A DNA stretch of 64,000 bases from Macropodus opercularis (GCA_030770545.1 CM061105.1:15800501-15864500), one strand, 5' to 3'; positions 12,901 to 25,425 are shown, counted from the stretch's first letter. A program made the numbers and translations. Notes: a model not told the origin generated them from the letters alone.

Positions 12901-15900
12901 GACCAGTGGCAGTTAAAGGGCGCCATTCAATCACGCAGTCGAGCTCTGGTGGCGAGTTGGCCTCCCTTCATCTCAGACGCTCCAATGGGCCATCGGTGGT
13001 CTATCAGGGGAGATGGGTCCTGAAGAAAGGGGGCATTGCTGACGGCATGAAGGCAGCGTCTTATTCTTACGCCCACCGAGGGTAAAGGGTTACAGGGGTA
13101 CGTGGGAGAATGTGTCCACTGAAAGCTCTTCTGTGAGTAATAATGGTAGCTCAATGCCAAGTGTGTGTTTTTTGTGTCGCGGGCCACTGGCGTCACACGC
13201 GATCGCTGGGCCCATAGTAGTGGTTAGTGGAAAAGGACGTTGAAAGGGGCTGAACTCGTCACGGGGCCAAATGCTGCTGCTCTGCCGTTTTCTAAGGGGA
13301 AACAGTGCAGTACATCAGTGGATTTTCCTCCCTGCAATAACACAGAGAACATTGTTCCAGTTGCTGCTCCTCACACGTTGGACCACATTGTGGATGAGGC
13401 TGCTGGCATCGTCTGACCCCAGCCCTCAGTTATTGTTCTGATCTCCACGTTTCCTTCCCAGATGCCCGACCACTTTGACCAGACGGTGGTGCTGAACCAG
13501 CTCAGATATTCCGGCATGTTGGAGACGGTCAAGATTCGACGCAGCGGCTTCCCCATCCGGAGGCCTTTCCACGACTTCTGCTCCCGGTTTGTACCAGCGG
13601 CACAGGATGCAAACAGGGGTGCTGTCCCACAACAGCACCTGGATCCTAACCGTGGCCTTTCTCCACCTGGTTGTCAGGTACAAGGTCCTGATGCGGGGTC
13701 CACAGATGCCGGATGACGCCAAGGGACGCTGCATCCAGCTGCTGCGCCTCTATGACGGCACCAGTGCAGAGTGGCAGCTGGGAAAGACCAAGGTGAGACG
13801 AAGACCACACCCACATTCCTTTCTTTTTGTTCTCATGTCTTGTCTTGTCTTTCATTTCCAAGTCACATCAGTAAAAATCCTGTGCATGAATAACTACGGC
13901 TAAACTGCGCTTTAAAAACAGTTGGAGCTTCTTTGATTAGAAACTAACCTCAGAACCTTTATTCCTGCCTATCAGCTGTGAATTTTACCCTTTGGTTCAG
14001 TTCTCTACAGCATGATTGACTTTTCCTGTCAGACCTTAAGCCCCTGAATGTCCTGCCCTTCATTCTGATTCTGTCTCGCACCAGCTGATCCGTATTCCTC
14101 TCGCTAACATGGAATACGACTGGAGGCAGACTTGCTGCTCTCGAGGGGGGTGCTAATCTATTTTGGCTTCACCCCCCTTCCCTCGGGGCTTAATTTGGCT
14201 TCATGCGTCTAACACATCCAGCTCAGTGAAACCATTCCAGAGCTCGGGTACCTGTGGCTGCAGGCTGCCTGTGAGTGAGTGTGTCTCCATGTATAATTGA
14301 AGTCCAGAGCACCTGAAGCGTGCGGACCAAGTTATTGGACCCGGTCTTCATACCCTCAGTCTGTTGCTCTCTGCTTCCACTACACTGGGTCAGGAAGAAA
14401 ACCAGCGTGTGTGTAGGTTTGTGTGTCCTGCTGTGGGGAAATGACAGATGGGGACACAGCTCCCACAGTGTGCCCATGTGATGCTGCAGTGGAGGATGAG
14501 TGTGAGTGGGTGGACGCTGCTCATTAGTATGTGTCTCTGTGGAAGACCAGCGGCAGCAGACCTGTGTGCGTTGAGCGACAGGACAGTGCTGATCTGGATG
14601 ATTTACAGCAGCACAGGTCCAGCTTCAACAAACGCTGCTTCTGTGCCTGCGAAGCGTTAAATCAAAGCTGCTTCTCTCTTAGGGGTTGGTCCACTTTGTC
14701 CCGTCGTCCCTTGCGGTGAGATTTACGTCACCTTTCAGTCGGCACATGTCGCGACTATTATCTAGCTGCTTTTTGTTTTACTTTTACAGCCTCGAGCTTA
14801 CTCTCCTGGAATTGATGGGCTCTGCCTGCGAGTCCCAGTGTTGTGTTCTCTCCACGGGCCTGACCCGTCACGGCGAGCAGCGTTCCCCGAAGGCCCCGAG
14901 CAGCAAGAATCATGAATGCGCCGCGGCTTAGCAGGGCTTTTGTTGCACTAATTAGCATAGCAATGATTAAAAAGGATTAGTTGTTCAGTTCACGGGGATG
15001 CGAGCGCGAGGCCGTGCTTCTTTGTGCACGTGATTCATGTGGTTGTGTTTGTGTGTGTGTCACTGTGTTTGCCGTGAATCTCATCACTCGAGCTCGTCCC
15101 CACGCGTGACGCTTTGCTTTATGTGTGTGGTTTTCCAAGTGCACTTGAGCTCTGATCACTCTCTAAACATCCTTTTAGTGGCTGTGAACACGCGCAGGTT
15201 TGGAGAAACGGGTAGAAACGAGAAACGGCACAATACTGGTGAATTAAACGATGGTTTTATTGCTGTGGTGGAGTTTTAATGATGATCTGCATCCCGCCTC
15301 CTTGTTAACCTGCCCGTCAGTGACATCCACGTCACCCCGTCGAGTTTACATGCCCCTGAAAATCTCATTAGTGGTTCGTTGTGGAGAATTCAATGCTGTG
15401 TCTCACGGTACAATGCGGTTCAGCAGGAGGAAGTCGATGGACTGTGACATTTCCACACCTTCGCAGTCGCCTGAGACCGGGTCCCATATCTCATTTTCCT
15501 CCCTCTCTAATCGGATTAACCCTCAGTGGCCCCAGTTTCTCTTTCCATGGACGACAGCTGCGCTAAGTGCTCGTGAGATCGGCCTTTTCACACAGACATG
15601 TAGCCGAAATCGCTCGCTGCAGTAATCGTCTGTGTTCAGCAGCATGAACAAAAGGAGGGGAGGATCTGGATTTGATTCACGTCGGCCGCTTTGTTGAGTT
15701 CAGTCGTTCCGTGCCTGGTAAAGCTTGACGTGATAGAATAAAGATGAAGCGTGGCTACAATACAGCGTGGGAGTTAATTGGCTCACCTGCGGCAGCAGCC
15801 TGTGTCCGTTCCTCATTCGTTTACTAACTATATGTTTGACACAATTTGGAAAGTAAAAACTTCAATACATGTCTTTTGTAACAGAAAAACTCTTCAGCAG

Positions 15901-16881
15901 AGAACAGACAAAAGAAAATGAAAGCAGAAATGCGTGTCTGGCTTCATTCGCTTCCTTCTTCCTCCCCTCCTCTCACAGGTCTTCCTCCGAGAGTCTCTGG
16001 AGCATCGCTTGGAGAAGCAGAGGGAGGTGGAGGTGCTGAAAGCAGCCATGGTCATCCAGGCCCACGTCATGGGCCACCTGGCCAGGTGGGACCCAACTCC
16101 CAACAACACATTCCATCTTGGAAGTGGTTCTTGTTCCTTACATCCTATTTATGCAGTCAATGCCTGTGTCCACACAGGAAGCAATACAGGAAGCTGCTGC
16201 AGTGCATCGTGGTCATTCAGAAGAACTACCGGGCGTTCTACTGGAGGAGGAAGTTCTTGCTCCTCCGCTGGGCAGCGCTTACTTTCCAGAAGCGGCTGCG
16301 AGGCCAGCTGGCCCGCCGGGCCTACGGCCAGCTGCTAGAGGACAAGAAGAGGAGGGAGGAGGAGGAGGAGCGCTGCAGGAGGGCGGAGGAGGACATGGAG
16401 AGGTGAGCGACACTCCTGTACCTTCCAGCAGCTCTTGCTCTCATGTAGCCCGTACCGACGGTCTAAAGCTGGAAGGAAGCAAATCCTGACGTCTACAGTG
16501 ATTTATGAGACCAGGAAGCCACCCACACAAAGCCCAGTAGAGGCTGAGCTGTAGGCAGGGGTTCACAAAAGTAGGGGTGATAAATGAATCCAATTTCCAC
16601 TTCCTGCCTCTAATTTATTACGATTTAATAAAGGCTTAATTAAAAATTCAATTCATCAGTTGAAATCGCTTTTCTGTCTGTTCCGAATTACACAAGCTCT
16701 AAAGTCAGAGTAGAATAGTAGTGGAAAGACACAGACCCTCTTCTTTTTTCCTGGCATGTGCTGCCTGTACGCTAAATGGACTTTATGGGATTTTAATGCC
16801 ACTCTGAGACGGGAAATGTAATTACTCGTGTTTTGGTAAATCCTGTCTTTTATTGTCTGCTATACTCAGCTGGTTTCTGTC

Positions 16882-16915
<34 letters not shown>

Positions 16916-19900
16916 TTTGTGTGTGTGTGTGTGCAGGGAGAGGCTGGAGGCGGAGCGACTCGCCACAGAGGTACAGTATGACGAAAGTTAATTTGTGTGA
17001 CGAGGAGCTGAATAAGAGCCAAGTCTCAACAGGCAGATTCAGATCAGGCAAAATGAGGACGAATGCATTATAACTATATTATTATAAACGTGTGTGGCAG
17101 ACCGCTTTCTGGTAAGTCTTATCGTTTCCCCGTCCTTAGGCTGAGGAGGCCAGAAGACTGGAGGAGCTGTGTCGTGCTCAGGAGTTGGCCTCTCTGGTTT
17201 TGGCGCAGTCTCAAGCTGCAGCGGCTGATGCGAGCTCACCGGACTCTGCCGAGGCCTCGGCCAAGGAGGAGGGAATCCGTCCTCACGAAGCCTCTCAGGT
17301 CGAGGAAATCCTGCGGCTGGAGCGAGAGATCCAGGTACTGCAGAGGCAGAAAGAGCGCCAGGAACTCTCTCTGACGGAGGCCTCCCTCCACCGGCTGCAG
17401 CTCCTTCGCGACCAGGAGCTCAGGCGGCTGGAAGACGAAGCCTGCAAGGCCGCGCAGCAGTTCCTCGACTCGCTGAACTTTGATGAGATCGATGAGTGCG
17501 TGAGGAACATTGAGAGCTCCTTGGGAGTCGACGAAGAGGGTGAGAAGGAGGACGGGCGAAGGAGAGGCAACGAGGAGGAGGAGGTCGATGAAGGGTTTGG
17601 GGCCGACGATGAGGCATTCAAAGATTCTCCGAACCCGAGTGAGCACGGACACTCAGACGGCCAACGTACCAGTGGGATCCGGACGAGCGACGACTCGTCT
17701 GAAGAAGACCCGTATGCCAACGACGGTGTGGTCCCGCCACCGACCACCCTGCTTCATCAGCCGCTGCCCTTGCCACCAGGGCCCCCGGCTTGTCACAGCG
17801 CCTCATCCAGTGGAGACTCGGCCTACTGCCACCCCCAGGCCTCCTCTGAGGCTCAGTCCGACGACTTAGTGGAGCTCATACCCCCCGATGAGGACTCGGA
17901 CTATGACCAGGACGATTACGACGAGGGCGCCATCGTTTCCAGTGGCAGCGTGGCCTTCTCGAACCCTCGCAGTGGGCAGTGGTCTCCGGACTACCGCGGC
18001 TCTGTCGGCACCTACAACAGCTCCGGGGCGTACCGCTTCAGCTCGGAGGGGGCTCAGTCGTCCGTGAGTGCAGTGCTTTCTGCTCGTGTGTTTATTTGCT
18101 GCATGTCGAGTTCAGTGCATCTAATAAATGTTGGTTTTACTTTAGTTCGAAGACAGCGAGGATGACTTTGACAGGTTTGACACAGATGACGAGTTGTCAT
18201 ATCGGCGGGATTCTGTTTACAGCTGCGTCACGCTCCCATACTTCCACAGCTTCCTCTTTATAAAAGGTAACTTCATCACTGTATTCAGTCTTTTAAGAAA
18301 TAGAACCAATGTCGTAGACATGTAGCACTTCTATACTTCTAGAGTGTAGAAATGAACTACACTCTGTACTGTCCCTGAATGCAGCACAAAGCTGCAGCAT
18401 CCTAGGATCTGCTGTTAATATGCTGCAGACTCCACAATGAGCATACAAGTAAATGAGCCAGATGTTTTCCAGGTGGCCTAATGAACACGTGGAAGCGGCG
18501 CTGGTGCGTTCTGAAGGACGAGACCTTCCTGTGGTTTCGAGCCAAGCAGGAGGCTCTGAAGCAGGGCTGGCTGCACAAGAAGGGAGGAGGCTCGTCCACG
18601 CTGTCCCGGCGGAACTGGAAGCGCCGCTGGTTCGTGCTGCGACAAAGCAAGCTCATGTACTTCGAGAACGACAGCGAGGACAAGATGAAAGGGGTGCTGG
18701 ACATACACGATGTCAAGTAAGGACCACCTGGAAAGTCACAGGACGCAGGCACCGAGTTCCAGTTTTAACAGTGTTTGCTTTTTTCTTTTCTTTATTTGAA
18801 ATGCAGAGAAATCATAGACAACACCGGTAAAGAGAACGGCATCGACATCGTTATGCCAGAGAGGACCTACCATCTCATCGCAGAGTCTGCAGAGGACGCG
18901 AGGTAAGTTTGCCCCAAGCACCACACACACAAACTTCAGAGAGCTCCTGGCCTGGCTAGTGCAGCGTCAGGCAAGTGTTGATTGACTGTCATGTCCTAAA
19001 TGCGCTGAAAGTGATGCTGATGGTGTTGTCATGGTTACAGCCACTGGTTCAGTGTGCTGAGTCAGGTCCAGAGCTCCACAGAACAGGAGATCAGGGAGAT
19101 GCACGATGAGCAGGCTAACCCCCAGAATGCTGTGGTGAGTACGGCCCCACTGTAAGAACTGTAGAATGTAAATATCCAGATTTAACGAACAGACCTGTGC
19201 TTTTAAACGTTTGTCTTGATGCTTTTCTATTGTACAACCTCAGTACAAGTGACACCTACACTGCTCTCTGGGCATGTTACTGTCCCTTTGTTCCCTTGTT
19301 TTTTTATTCAGTGTTGAACCTGTCAGTGAACATGTTTGATGCTTTTATCCCTGTGTGTGTGTCTGTACATGTGTGTGAGAGATAATTGGTTTCCACGGGG
19401 CAGAGAAAGGTCAAACTCATTGTTCGCACACTGAACTGTTCCTGAATATGCCTCCCTGTCTGTCTCTCTGACCATCCAGGGAACGTTGGATGTGGGGATG
19501 ATCGATTCGGTTTGTGCTTCAGATAATCCAGAGAGGTGAGGACCAGCATCGCACATCACATCACGTCTCCGGAATCTGTTGGTGTCGAGCTTGACCTATT
19601 TCAAATGCTTTCACAAAGCTGAGAAACCAATAAAACCTGCCGACACGTCATTTATGCCATGTACTAACCCCCATTCAAGTTTGTTAATACAAAGGATTTT
19701 TGTACATGTTTACAAACACAAGGATGTAGCATAAATATGTTCCCATGTAAAGATCGATTTCTCACTCATAACCACGTTTCTGAACGGTCTCAGGCCAAAC
19801 TCCTTTGTGATAATCACGGCTAATCGCGTGCTGCACTGCAACGCTGACACACCTGAGGAGATGCACCACTGGATCACGCTGCTGCAGCGCTCCAAGGGCG

Positions 19901-22900
19901 ACACTCGCGTCGACGGACAGGAGTTCGTCATCCGAGGTGAGAAGGTTTTTAAAAGAAGAAATGTGTGCTAGGACGCTTTTAGGCAGAGAAATGTGTAACT
20001 AATAAATAAAAAACATGATGTGAAGTAATTATTTAGTTTCATCTTCTGCTGCCTGTGTTGGTGTATAATAATACACAATGACACAAATATTTGATGTGAT
20101 TTCTTTATTCCCACCAGGCTGGTTGCACAAAGAGATGAAGAACAGCAACAAAGCCTCACTGAAGCTCAAGAAGCGCTGGTTCCTGCTTACCCACAATTCC
20201 CTGGACTACTATAAGAGCTCTGAGCGGAACGCCCTGAAGCTGGGAACTCTGGTCCTGAACAGCCTGTGCTCCGTGGTTCAGCCAGACGAAAAGGTCTTCA
20301 GAGAAACGGGTAAGAGAAGAACGCGTCCGTCGCTCGGCACGTTCCAGGTAGAACTGCACTGGACCTGGGATCAGCTCTGCGTCGCTTCATCTTTTCTGAC
20401 AGGCTATTGGAACGTGATCGTGTACGGTCGGAGACACTCGTACCGTCTCTACTGTAAGCTGTTGAATGAAGCCGCACGCTGGGCCAACTCCATCCAGAAC
20501 GTCATCGACACCAAAGCTCCCATCGACACGCCGACCCAGCAGCTCATCCAGGACATCAAGGTAGGAAACGTCTTACCTGGAACCTGGAGACGACAAACCA
20601 ATGATTCAGTCCTGGGTTTAGCCACTGAGATAAAGCAAGGCTTACATTAAAATCTGCTCTCTGCAGGAGAACTGCCTGAACTCAGAGGTGGTGGAGCAGA
20701 TCTACAAGAGGAACCCCATCCTTCGCTACAGCCACCACCCGCTGCACTCGCCTCTGCTGCCGCTGCCTTATGGGGACATCCACCTCAGCAGTGAGTTATG
20801 GATACAGTCAGATGAGCAACAACATTAGAAAACTCTACTAACCGGTTTCCTTCCACCTGGCTCAGCTCCCAGAGGCAGGAGCTACACAACGCTGCAGGAC
20901 GAAGCCCTCAAAGTGTTCAGCTCTCTGCAACACCTGGAGGGTGTGGCCGACCCGGTGCCCATCATCCAAGGCATCCTGCAAACCGGCCAAGAGCTCAAAC
21001 CGCTTCGGGACGAGCTCTACTGCCAACTGATAAAGCAGACCACGCGACCGCCACAACCAGGCAGCCCTGGGAACCTGTGTAGCTGGAAGATCCTAGCCTG
21101 CATGTCCTGCACGTTCGTATCATCCAGGAGCGTCCTCCGATACCTCAAGTTCCACCTGAAGAGGTATTTGTTCGAAAAGGGATGAAGTTTCTCTCTGCTG
21201 AACTATTATTACTTTCTACAATGAATTCATTGACCAAACATAATCATCATTGCCACAGGACTCGAGAGCTTTTCCCTGGCTCAGAGATGGATCGATATGC
21301 TGCCTTCGCGCTAGACTCCCTGAGAAAGACCCGAGCCAGGGAGAACGTCCCGTCACAGGAGGAGATCCGATCCATTGTGGCCCGGCAGGAAATGAGCACC
21401 ACTGTTCACTGTCATGGTGGAGGCTCCTGCAAAATCACCATCAACTCGCACACCACTGCTGGAGAGGTGGGCGACAGTAGGGCTCGTTCAGATGACACCG
21501 TTAAAGCGTTTTCAGCTTTTAATAGTTGTTGTTGGTGTCTTGCTTGCGTGTCAGGTGGTGGAGAAGCTGATCCGCGGCCTGGCCATGGAGGACAGCAGGA
21601 ACATGTTTGCTCTGTTCGAACACAACTACAGCACAGAGAAAGCCATCGAGAGCCGCACGGTGGTGGCTGACGTGCTCGCCAAGTTCGAAAAGTACGCGTC
21701 ACAATTTCTGTGAGATTCTGAAGCGCACAAACGGATTTGCACTCAGCTCATTGTCTCATTGTGTTCAGGCTCTCAGCGAGTCCAGACGAACACAACACCG
21801 GATGGAAGTTCTACTTCAAGCTCTACTGCTTCCTGGACACAGACAATGTTCCCAAAGACAGTGTGGAGTTTGCCTTCATGTTCGAACAGGTAACGCCTCT
21901 GCTCAGTGCAGCCGTCAGTGGAGCGAACAGGAAACTCATCCAAGCACAGCAGCACAAACCAAAAATGAAAACCAAGCATTTGTTCACCTTTAAATGATGG
22001 AGTATGATGAAGATTCTGTTGTTTTCTACAGGCCCATGAAGCAGTCATTCGTGGTCAGTATCCAGCCCCTGAGGAAACGCTTCAGTTCTTGGCTGCCTTG
22101 AGACTTCAGTACCTCCTGGGAGATTACAGTTCCCAGGCCAACGTTCCTGAAATGTCCCAGGTGTTCCCCATGGCACGCTTACGGGCCCGGGTGCAGAACT
22201 CGGCCAAGACATTTGCCCCAGGCACTGGTTCGATAGCTGAGCGCCCGGGAACGTCAGAGAGGAAACGCTCAAGTTTCCTGGAGGGAACATTAAGGCGGAG
22301 CTTCAGGAGCGGATCGCTGAGTCGGCAGAAGCTAGAGGAGGAGAACAGCCTGGAGTCGTGGATGAGGGAGGAGGTGGCTGCAGGGAGAACCAGTGTGATG
22401 GATAAGTGGAGGAAACTGCAGGGAATGAACCAGGAGCAGGCCATGGTCAAGTACATGACCCTGGTGAAGGAGTGGCAGGGATACGGATCCACATTGTTCA
22501 ACGTTGAGGTGAGCAACAGAGAATTTCAAGCTTTGGGGTTGGCAAATACATTTACATGTGAAGGTGGTCTGTGCATGTGCCTCTGAGTTCTCATGTGGTT
22601 TGCGCTTGATTCAGTGCCGTGATGGGACGTTCCCCTCCGAGCTGTGGTTGGGTGTTAGCAGAGAGGCCATATCCGTGTACAAGCGAGGGGAGCTGTGGCC
22701 GCTGGAGGTTTTCCCATATGAGCAGATTCTGTCCTTCGGGGCGCCGCTGCCCAACGCCTACAAGATCGCAGTGGAAGGCCGCGAGTTGGTTTTTGAAACC
22801 ACTATGGTACGTAATGAATCAGATCAGTGACGAACGACGGCGCTTACATCACATTCACAAACACGTTTGTTGGAGGAATTCTACGTCTTACCTCCCTGTC

Positions 22901-23018
22901 GTTGCAGGTCATGGACATTGCTAAGCTGATGAAGGCTTATATCAGCATGATCGTCAAGAAGCGCTACAGTAACAGTCAGTCTGTCAGCAGTCACAGCAGC
23001 CAGTGCAGTGCCTGGTGA
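954..23018 (+). CDS. myo10: unconventional myosin-X, 5' exons missing (38 exons in window)
   Basis: Actin motor that moves to filopodial tips and carries integrins and phosphoinositide-bound cargo. Exons: 954-1141, 5064-5198, 5286-5410, 5666-5679, 5885-5969, 6057-6160, 6257-6386, 6479-6597, 6836-6982, 7311-7411, 7569-7635, 7745-7837, 7912-7980, 8096-8178, 8428-8536, 8638-8718, 13462-13586, 13678-13792, 15979-16085, 16178-16402, 16937-16970, 17140-18063, 18146-18266, 18473-18716, 18807-18902, 19041-19134, 19480-19535, 19794-19936, 20118-20309, 20403-20560, 20667-20790, 20866-21163, 21259-21466, 21555-21691, 21769-21889, 22032-22508, 22615-22806, 22908-23018. All phases agree, giving 1983 codons before TGA. 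In window-codon numbering: P-loop GESGAGKT about 64, switch I NNNSSRFGK about 122, switch II DIFGFENFE 341-349, three IQ motifs about 650-715, charged helix/coiled coil to about 880, acidic PEST-like stretch, PH1 split by PH2 (about 1100-1310), PH3, MyTH4, FERM. No break was seen. The fit to human MYO10 is co-linear, but which teleost myo10 ohnolog this is cannot be told. Confidence 0.96.
1142..5063 (+). other. myo10 intron, 3.9 kb
   Basis: This lies between the exon ending ...CVLI and the exon opening the P-loop. I see no second gene, RNA gene or clear transposon in it. The open frames on both strands are short and unlike known families. Confidence 0.6.
8719..13461 (+). other. myo10 intron, 4.7 kb, with internal promoter candidate
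   Basis: Largest myo10 intron in the window. It contains CA repeats (8729-8746, 9919-9938), a block dense in TAAT-type homeodomain sites (about 9238-9345), and a promoter-like segment at 10560-10890. It ends at the acceptor of the exon that starts with the headless-isoform Met. No other coding gene is visible. Confidence 0.6.
10560..10890 (+). promoter_or_regulatory. candidate internal promoter and noncoding first exon for headless Myo10
   Basis: Seen: TATAAA at 10598-10603, then about 280 bases of GC-rich sequence with a GGGGCGGG box near 10861-10868, and a plausible splice donor CACG|GTGAGA with GT at 10883. The next myo10 acceptor, 2.6 kb downstream, opens an exon starting with ATG. Established: mammals make a motor-less Myo10 lacking residues 1-643 from an alternative start. 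Inference: this segment is the corresponding fish promoter and 5' leader. An ATG at 10876 would, after splicing to 13462, read a 7-codon frame ending just past the main start. No transcript evidence is available here. Confidence 0.45.
13462..23018 (+). CDS. myo10: headless Myo10 isoform (motor-less), predicted start at exon edge
   Basis: The exon at 13462 begins exactly with ATG followed by codons for PDHFDQ. By my count this aligns with human Met644 (MPDQFDQ), the annotated start of the headless isoform. The predicted product keeps the end of the motor converter, the IQ motifs, helix/coiled coil, PH, MyTH4 and FERM domains but has no P-loop, so it cannot hydrolyse ATP or walk. In mammals this form is prominent in developing brain and is thought to counteract full-length Myo10. 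The 22 exons used are the last 22 of the full gene. It rests on the conserved Met and the upstream promoter candidate. Confidence 0.5.
13793..15978 (+). other. myo10 intron, 2.2 kb
   Basis: No exon or RNA gene was recognised. A segment at about 14933-14985 has clustered TAAT/ATTA cores and could be a conserved noncoding element. The rest looks like unique intronic sequence with short GT runs near 15048-15060. Confidence 0.5.
16884..16933 (+). repeat. (TG)n tract abutting a splice acceptor
   Basis: Two TG runs (16884-16914 and 16918-16933) separated by CTT sit directly against the CAG acceptor (16934-16936) of the 34-nt myo10 exon 16937-16970. The repeat replaces the usual pyrimidine tract. 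Confidence 0.9.
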
Positions 23019-24225
23019 ACGCCGCCCGTCAACCTCTGACCACACGGCAGCAGCCATCGACATTTCAGACTGACTGAACGCTGGAGACAAACCACAATGC
23101 TCTTAAACTCAACTAGTTCAGTGTTTTGACTAGTTTCATTCCAAAACGTTACACATCAGCACCAGACAGGTTTTTGGTAACACTGGACAAAGTCCTGTTG
23201 GAAACCACGGTCATATAATTACATTATACTCACACATTCATTTAGTCACTGCAGCTGCCAAGTAGAGGCTAAAAGAAAGAAAACATGAAATGTGTTTGAC
23301 AGGTAGTACAAATTACCCTTGAGGAGCAGAAGCTAAAGGTTCAATGCAACCTTGTGTTTGTATTGGTTCTCCACTAATGCAGGTGTATCCTGTTCTGGAA
23401 TAAGTGAAAGAAGGTGTGTGTGTGTGTGTGTGTGTCGTTCTACAGGCTCTGAATGTAAAAAAGGAAATAACTATTATTGTTATTTTAGCCTTTTTCTTTT
23501 GCTTTGTAAAACTCTGGGGACTTTTCCTTATATTAGTACAAGAGATTCTGTTCGCTGTAAATAATACGAAACCACGTTTGTGTCAAGAATTTCAAGATTT
23601 GCTGAAGTGCCTTTTCAAGCAAGACAGACTCTGATAAGAATTTGTAGTGTTGCTGCCACTGAAGGTCCTGTGTAACCAGATGCCTCCATGTTCCCTTCAC
23701 TACCAATGTACAGACTCATACGCTGCAAAATCCAAACAAGCAAAATGTTCAAGCTACAATCTAGAAGGGCTGTCAGAGCTGTCAGTCTCTGATGCGCCTG
23801 TTTTCATGTGACGCCTGTAAACCCAGACTCGTCTCGTGTAGACGCCGTCTGGCTCGAACGCTTGTTTAGTTGGACCGTTCGCAGCAACATTCCTACAACA
23901 CTGGAGCTCCGCGGGCGGCAGATCCTTCCAAAGACGCGCGTGCAGGCGTCTTTCACGGTGCCTTGTATATTGTGTACACTTGTTTTTTTACTACGTGTGG
24001 CTCGTTTTTTGCTCTAATGTGAAATGGTCTGTATATTCTTTAATCTTGTGGCTGTACATTTTGTAGGTTTTGCTTCTCTCTTTCTTAATGAAGGCCACAG
24101 GTGCTTTTTCTCTAACCACCAGCTGGCGGTTCGGCTGTCACACAATACTGGTATCTTATTTTAATCGATATTAGCGTTATGTATTGAAAAGATTATTCTA
24201 ACAATAAATGGCTACACGGTTGGTC
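23019..24225 (+). other. myo10: myo10 3' untranslated region with poly(A) signal
   Basis: About 1.2 kb follow the TGA at 23016-23018 with no coding features. A canonical AATAAA at 24203-24208 is the best candidate for the end of the transcript. A GT repeat lies at 23414-23435. The exact cleavage site is not determinable. Confidence 0.6.
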
Positions 24226-25420
24226 TGACGGTGCATTTCCTGCTACGTCTCCTTTGATTTACACGGATTGGATTTCTCTGAGAGGTTTGACACATGCTAC
24301 ACTGCAGCTGTCGGTTAAACTCAGATTTCACCTTTTGAGAGTCTCGTTCATTTGAGTGTAGTGTAGGAGGTGTCCGATGGCTCCTGTCTATAATTTTAAA
24401 CTGGGAAAATAATTGAAGGCTCATCAAGTCATAAACGATGTGACTGAGCCCAAGACTTCATATGTTCCTTGATATGTCATTCAAGCTCCTCCTTTATAGT
24501 CCCGACCTTTACTCCTTACTTTCACCTGAGGTTTAAATGAAGACGTGTTTCTCGATCTACAGGTAACGTAACAGCAATTTCAGAATATTTAACACTTTTT
24601 CTGACATCAACTAATTGTCTTTGTTGTAGCAGGAATCTGATGCTTAGTTGTAAAGTCTGGTCAGAACAGTAACAAGGCGTCAGCAGAGGTTTATAATATA
24701 ATGATAATTACTGACAATACAAAAGTATTTCAGACACAATAGTAATTTACTATTAGTTTTAATGTGAAACTAAACAGATGGTACAGATGACAGAAGCTTT
24801 GGATGCAACTCTCCAGATAAAGTTCATGTGAGAGGGAGTGAGAGGAGCACCTTCGAATTGTTCCTACATAAACAGTCAGCAGTGATTCGTGCGTCTTCTC
24901 ATTCGAATTGACATCATCTCTTGAGTTTGTGGTCTTTCTAATTTTCTGTGTAGACATGTAATAGAAACTACTTAAGGAACAGCATTGTAATGATTAACTC
25001 AGGACAACTGGTGATGATACATTGGACTGAAAACCTGTGACTAAGGTTCAAAGTGTCATAAACTTAATACCTGCGGTATCATCGTGATATCACGTGAAAG
25101 GTGAGACTCGAAGATCAGCATCAACTAAGACGTTCAATCCAAAAAGCAAACGTGAGTTTTACCTTTTTATTGGGACATTTTCTTCATGTTCCATATTTAT
25201 CAGTAGTAAATAATAATTTGGGACAACATGACTAAGAAGCACTGAGCCAGTGTTTAAATGCTAAGTTACTTAACTTAGTTAAATGTTTAATGTGCAAATA
25301 GGGACATAACAAGCGACAAAACTCTTTGGAGAATAGAATAGAATAGAACAGCAACGCGGAACCGTCACAGACTTTACTTGAAAACCTCCTAAATCAGTCT
25401 ATCGCTGCTATGTCCGCTGT
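24226..25420. other. intergenic, AT-rich, no gene seen
   Basis: This is the space between the myo10 poly(A) signal and the NLR promoter. Only short open frames without family features were found. A short GAATA repeat occurs near 25333-25348. Confidence 0.6.
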
Positions 25421-25425
25421 TTCTG

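Noticed and set aside
17236..17747. long minus-strand open frames opposite the large myo10 exon
   Set aside because: Shadows of the acidic, Ser-rich plus-strand coding sequence in 17140-18063.
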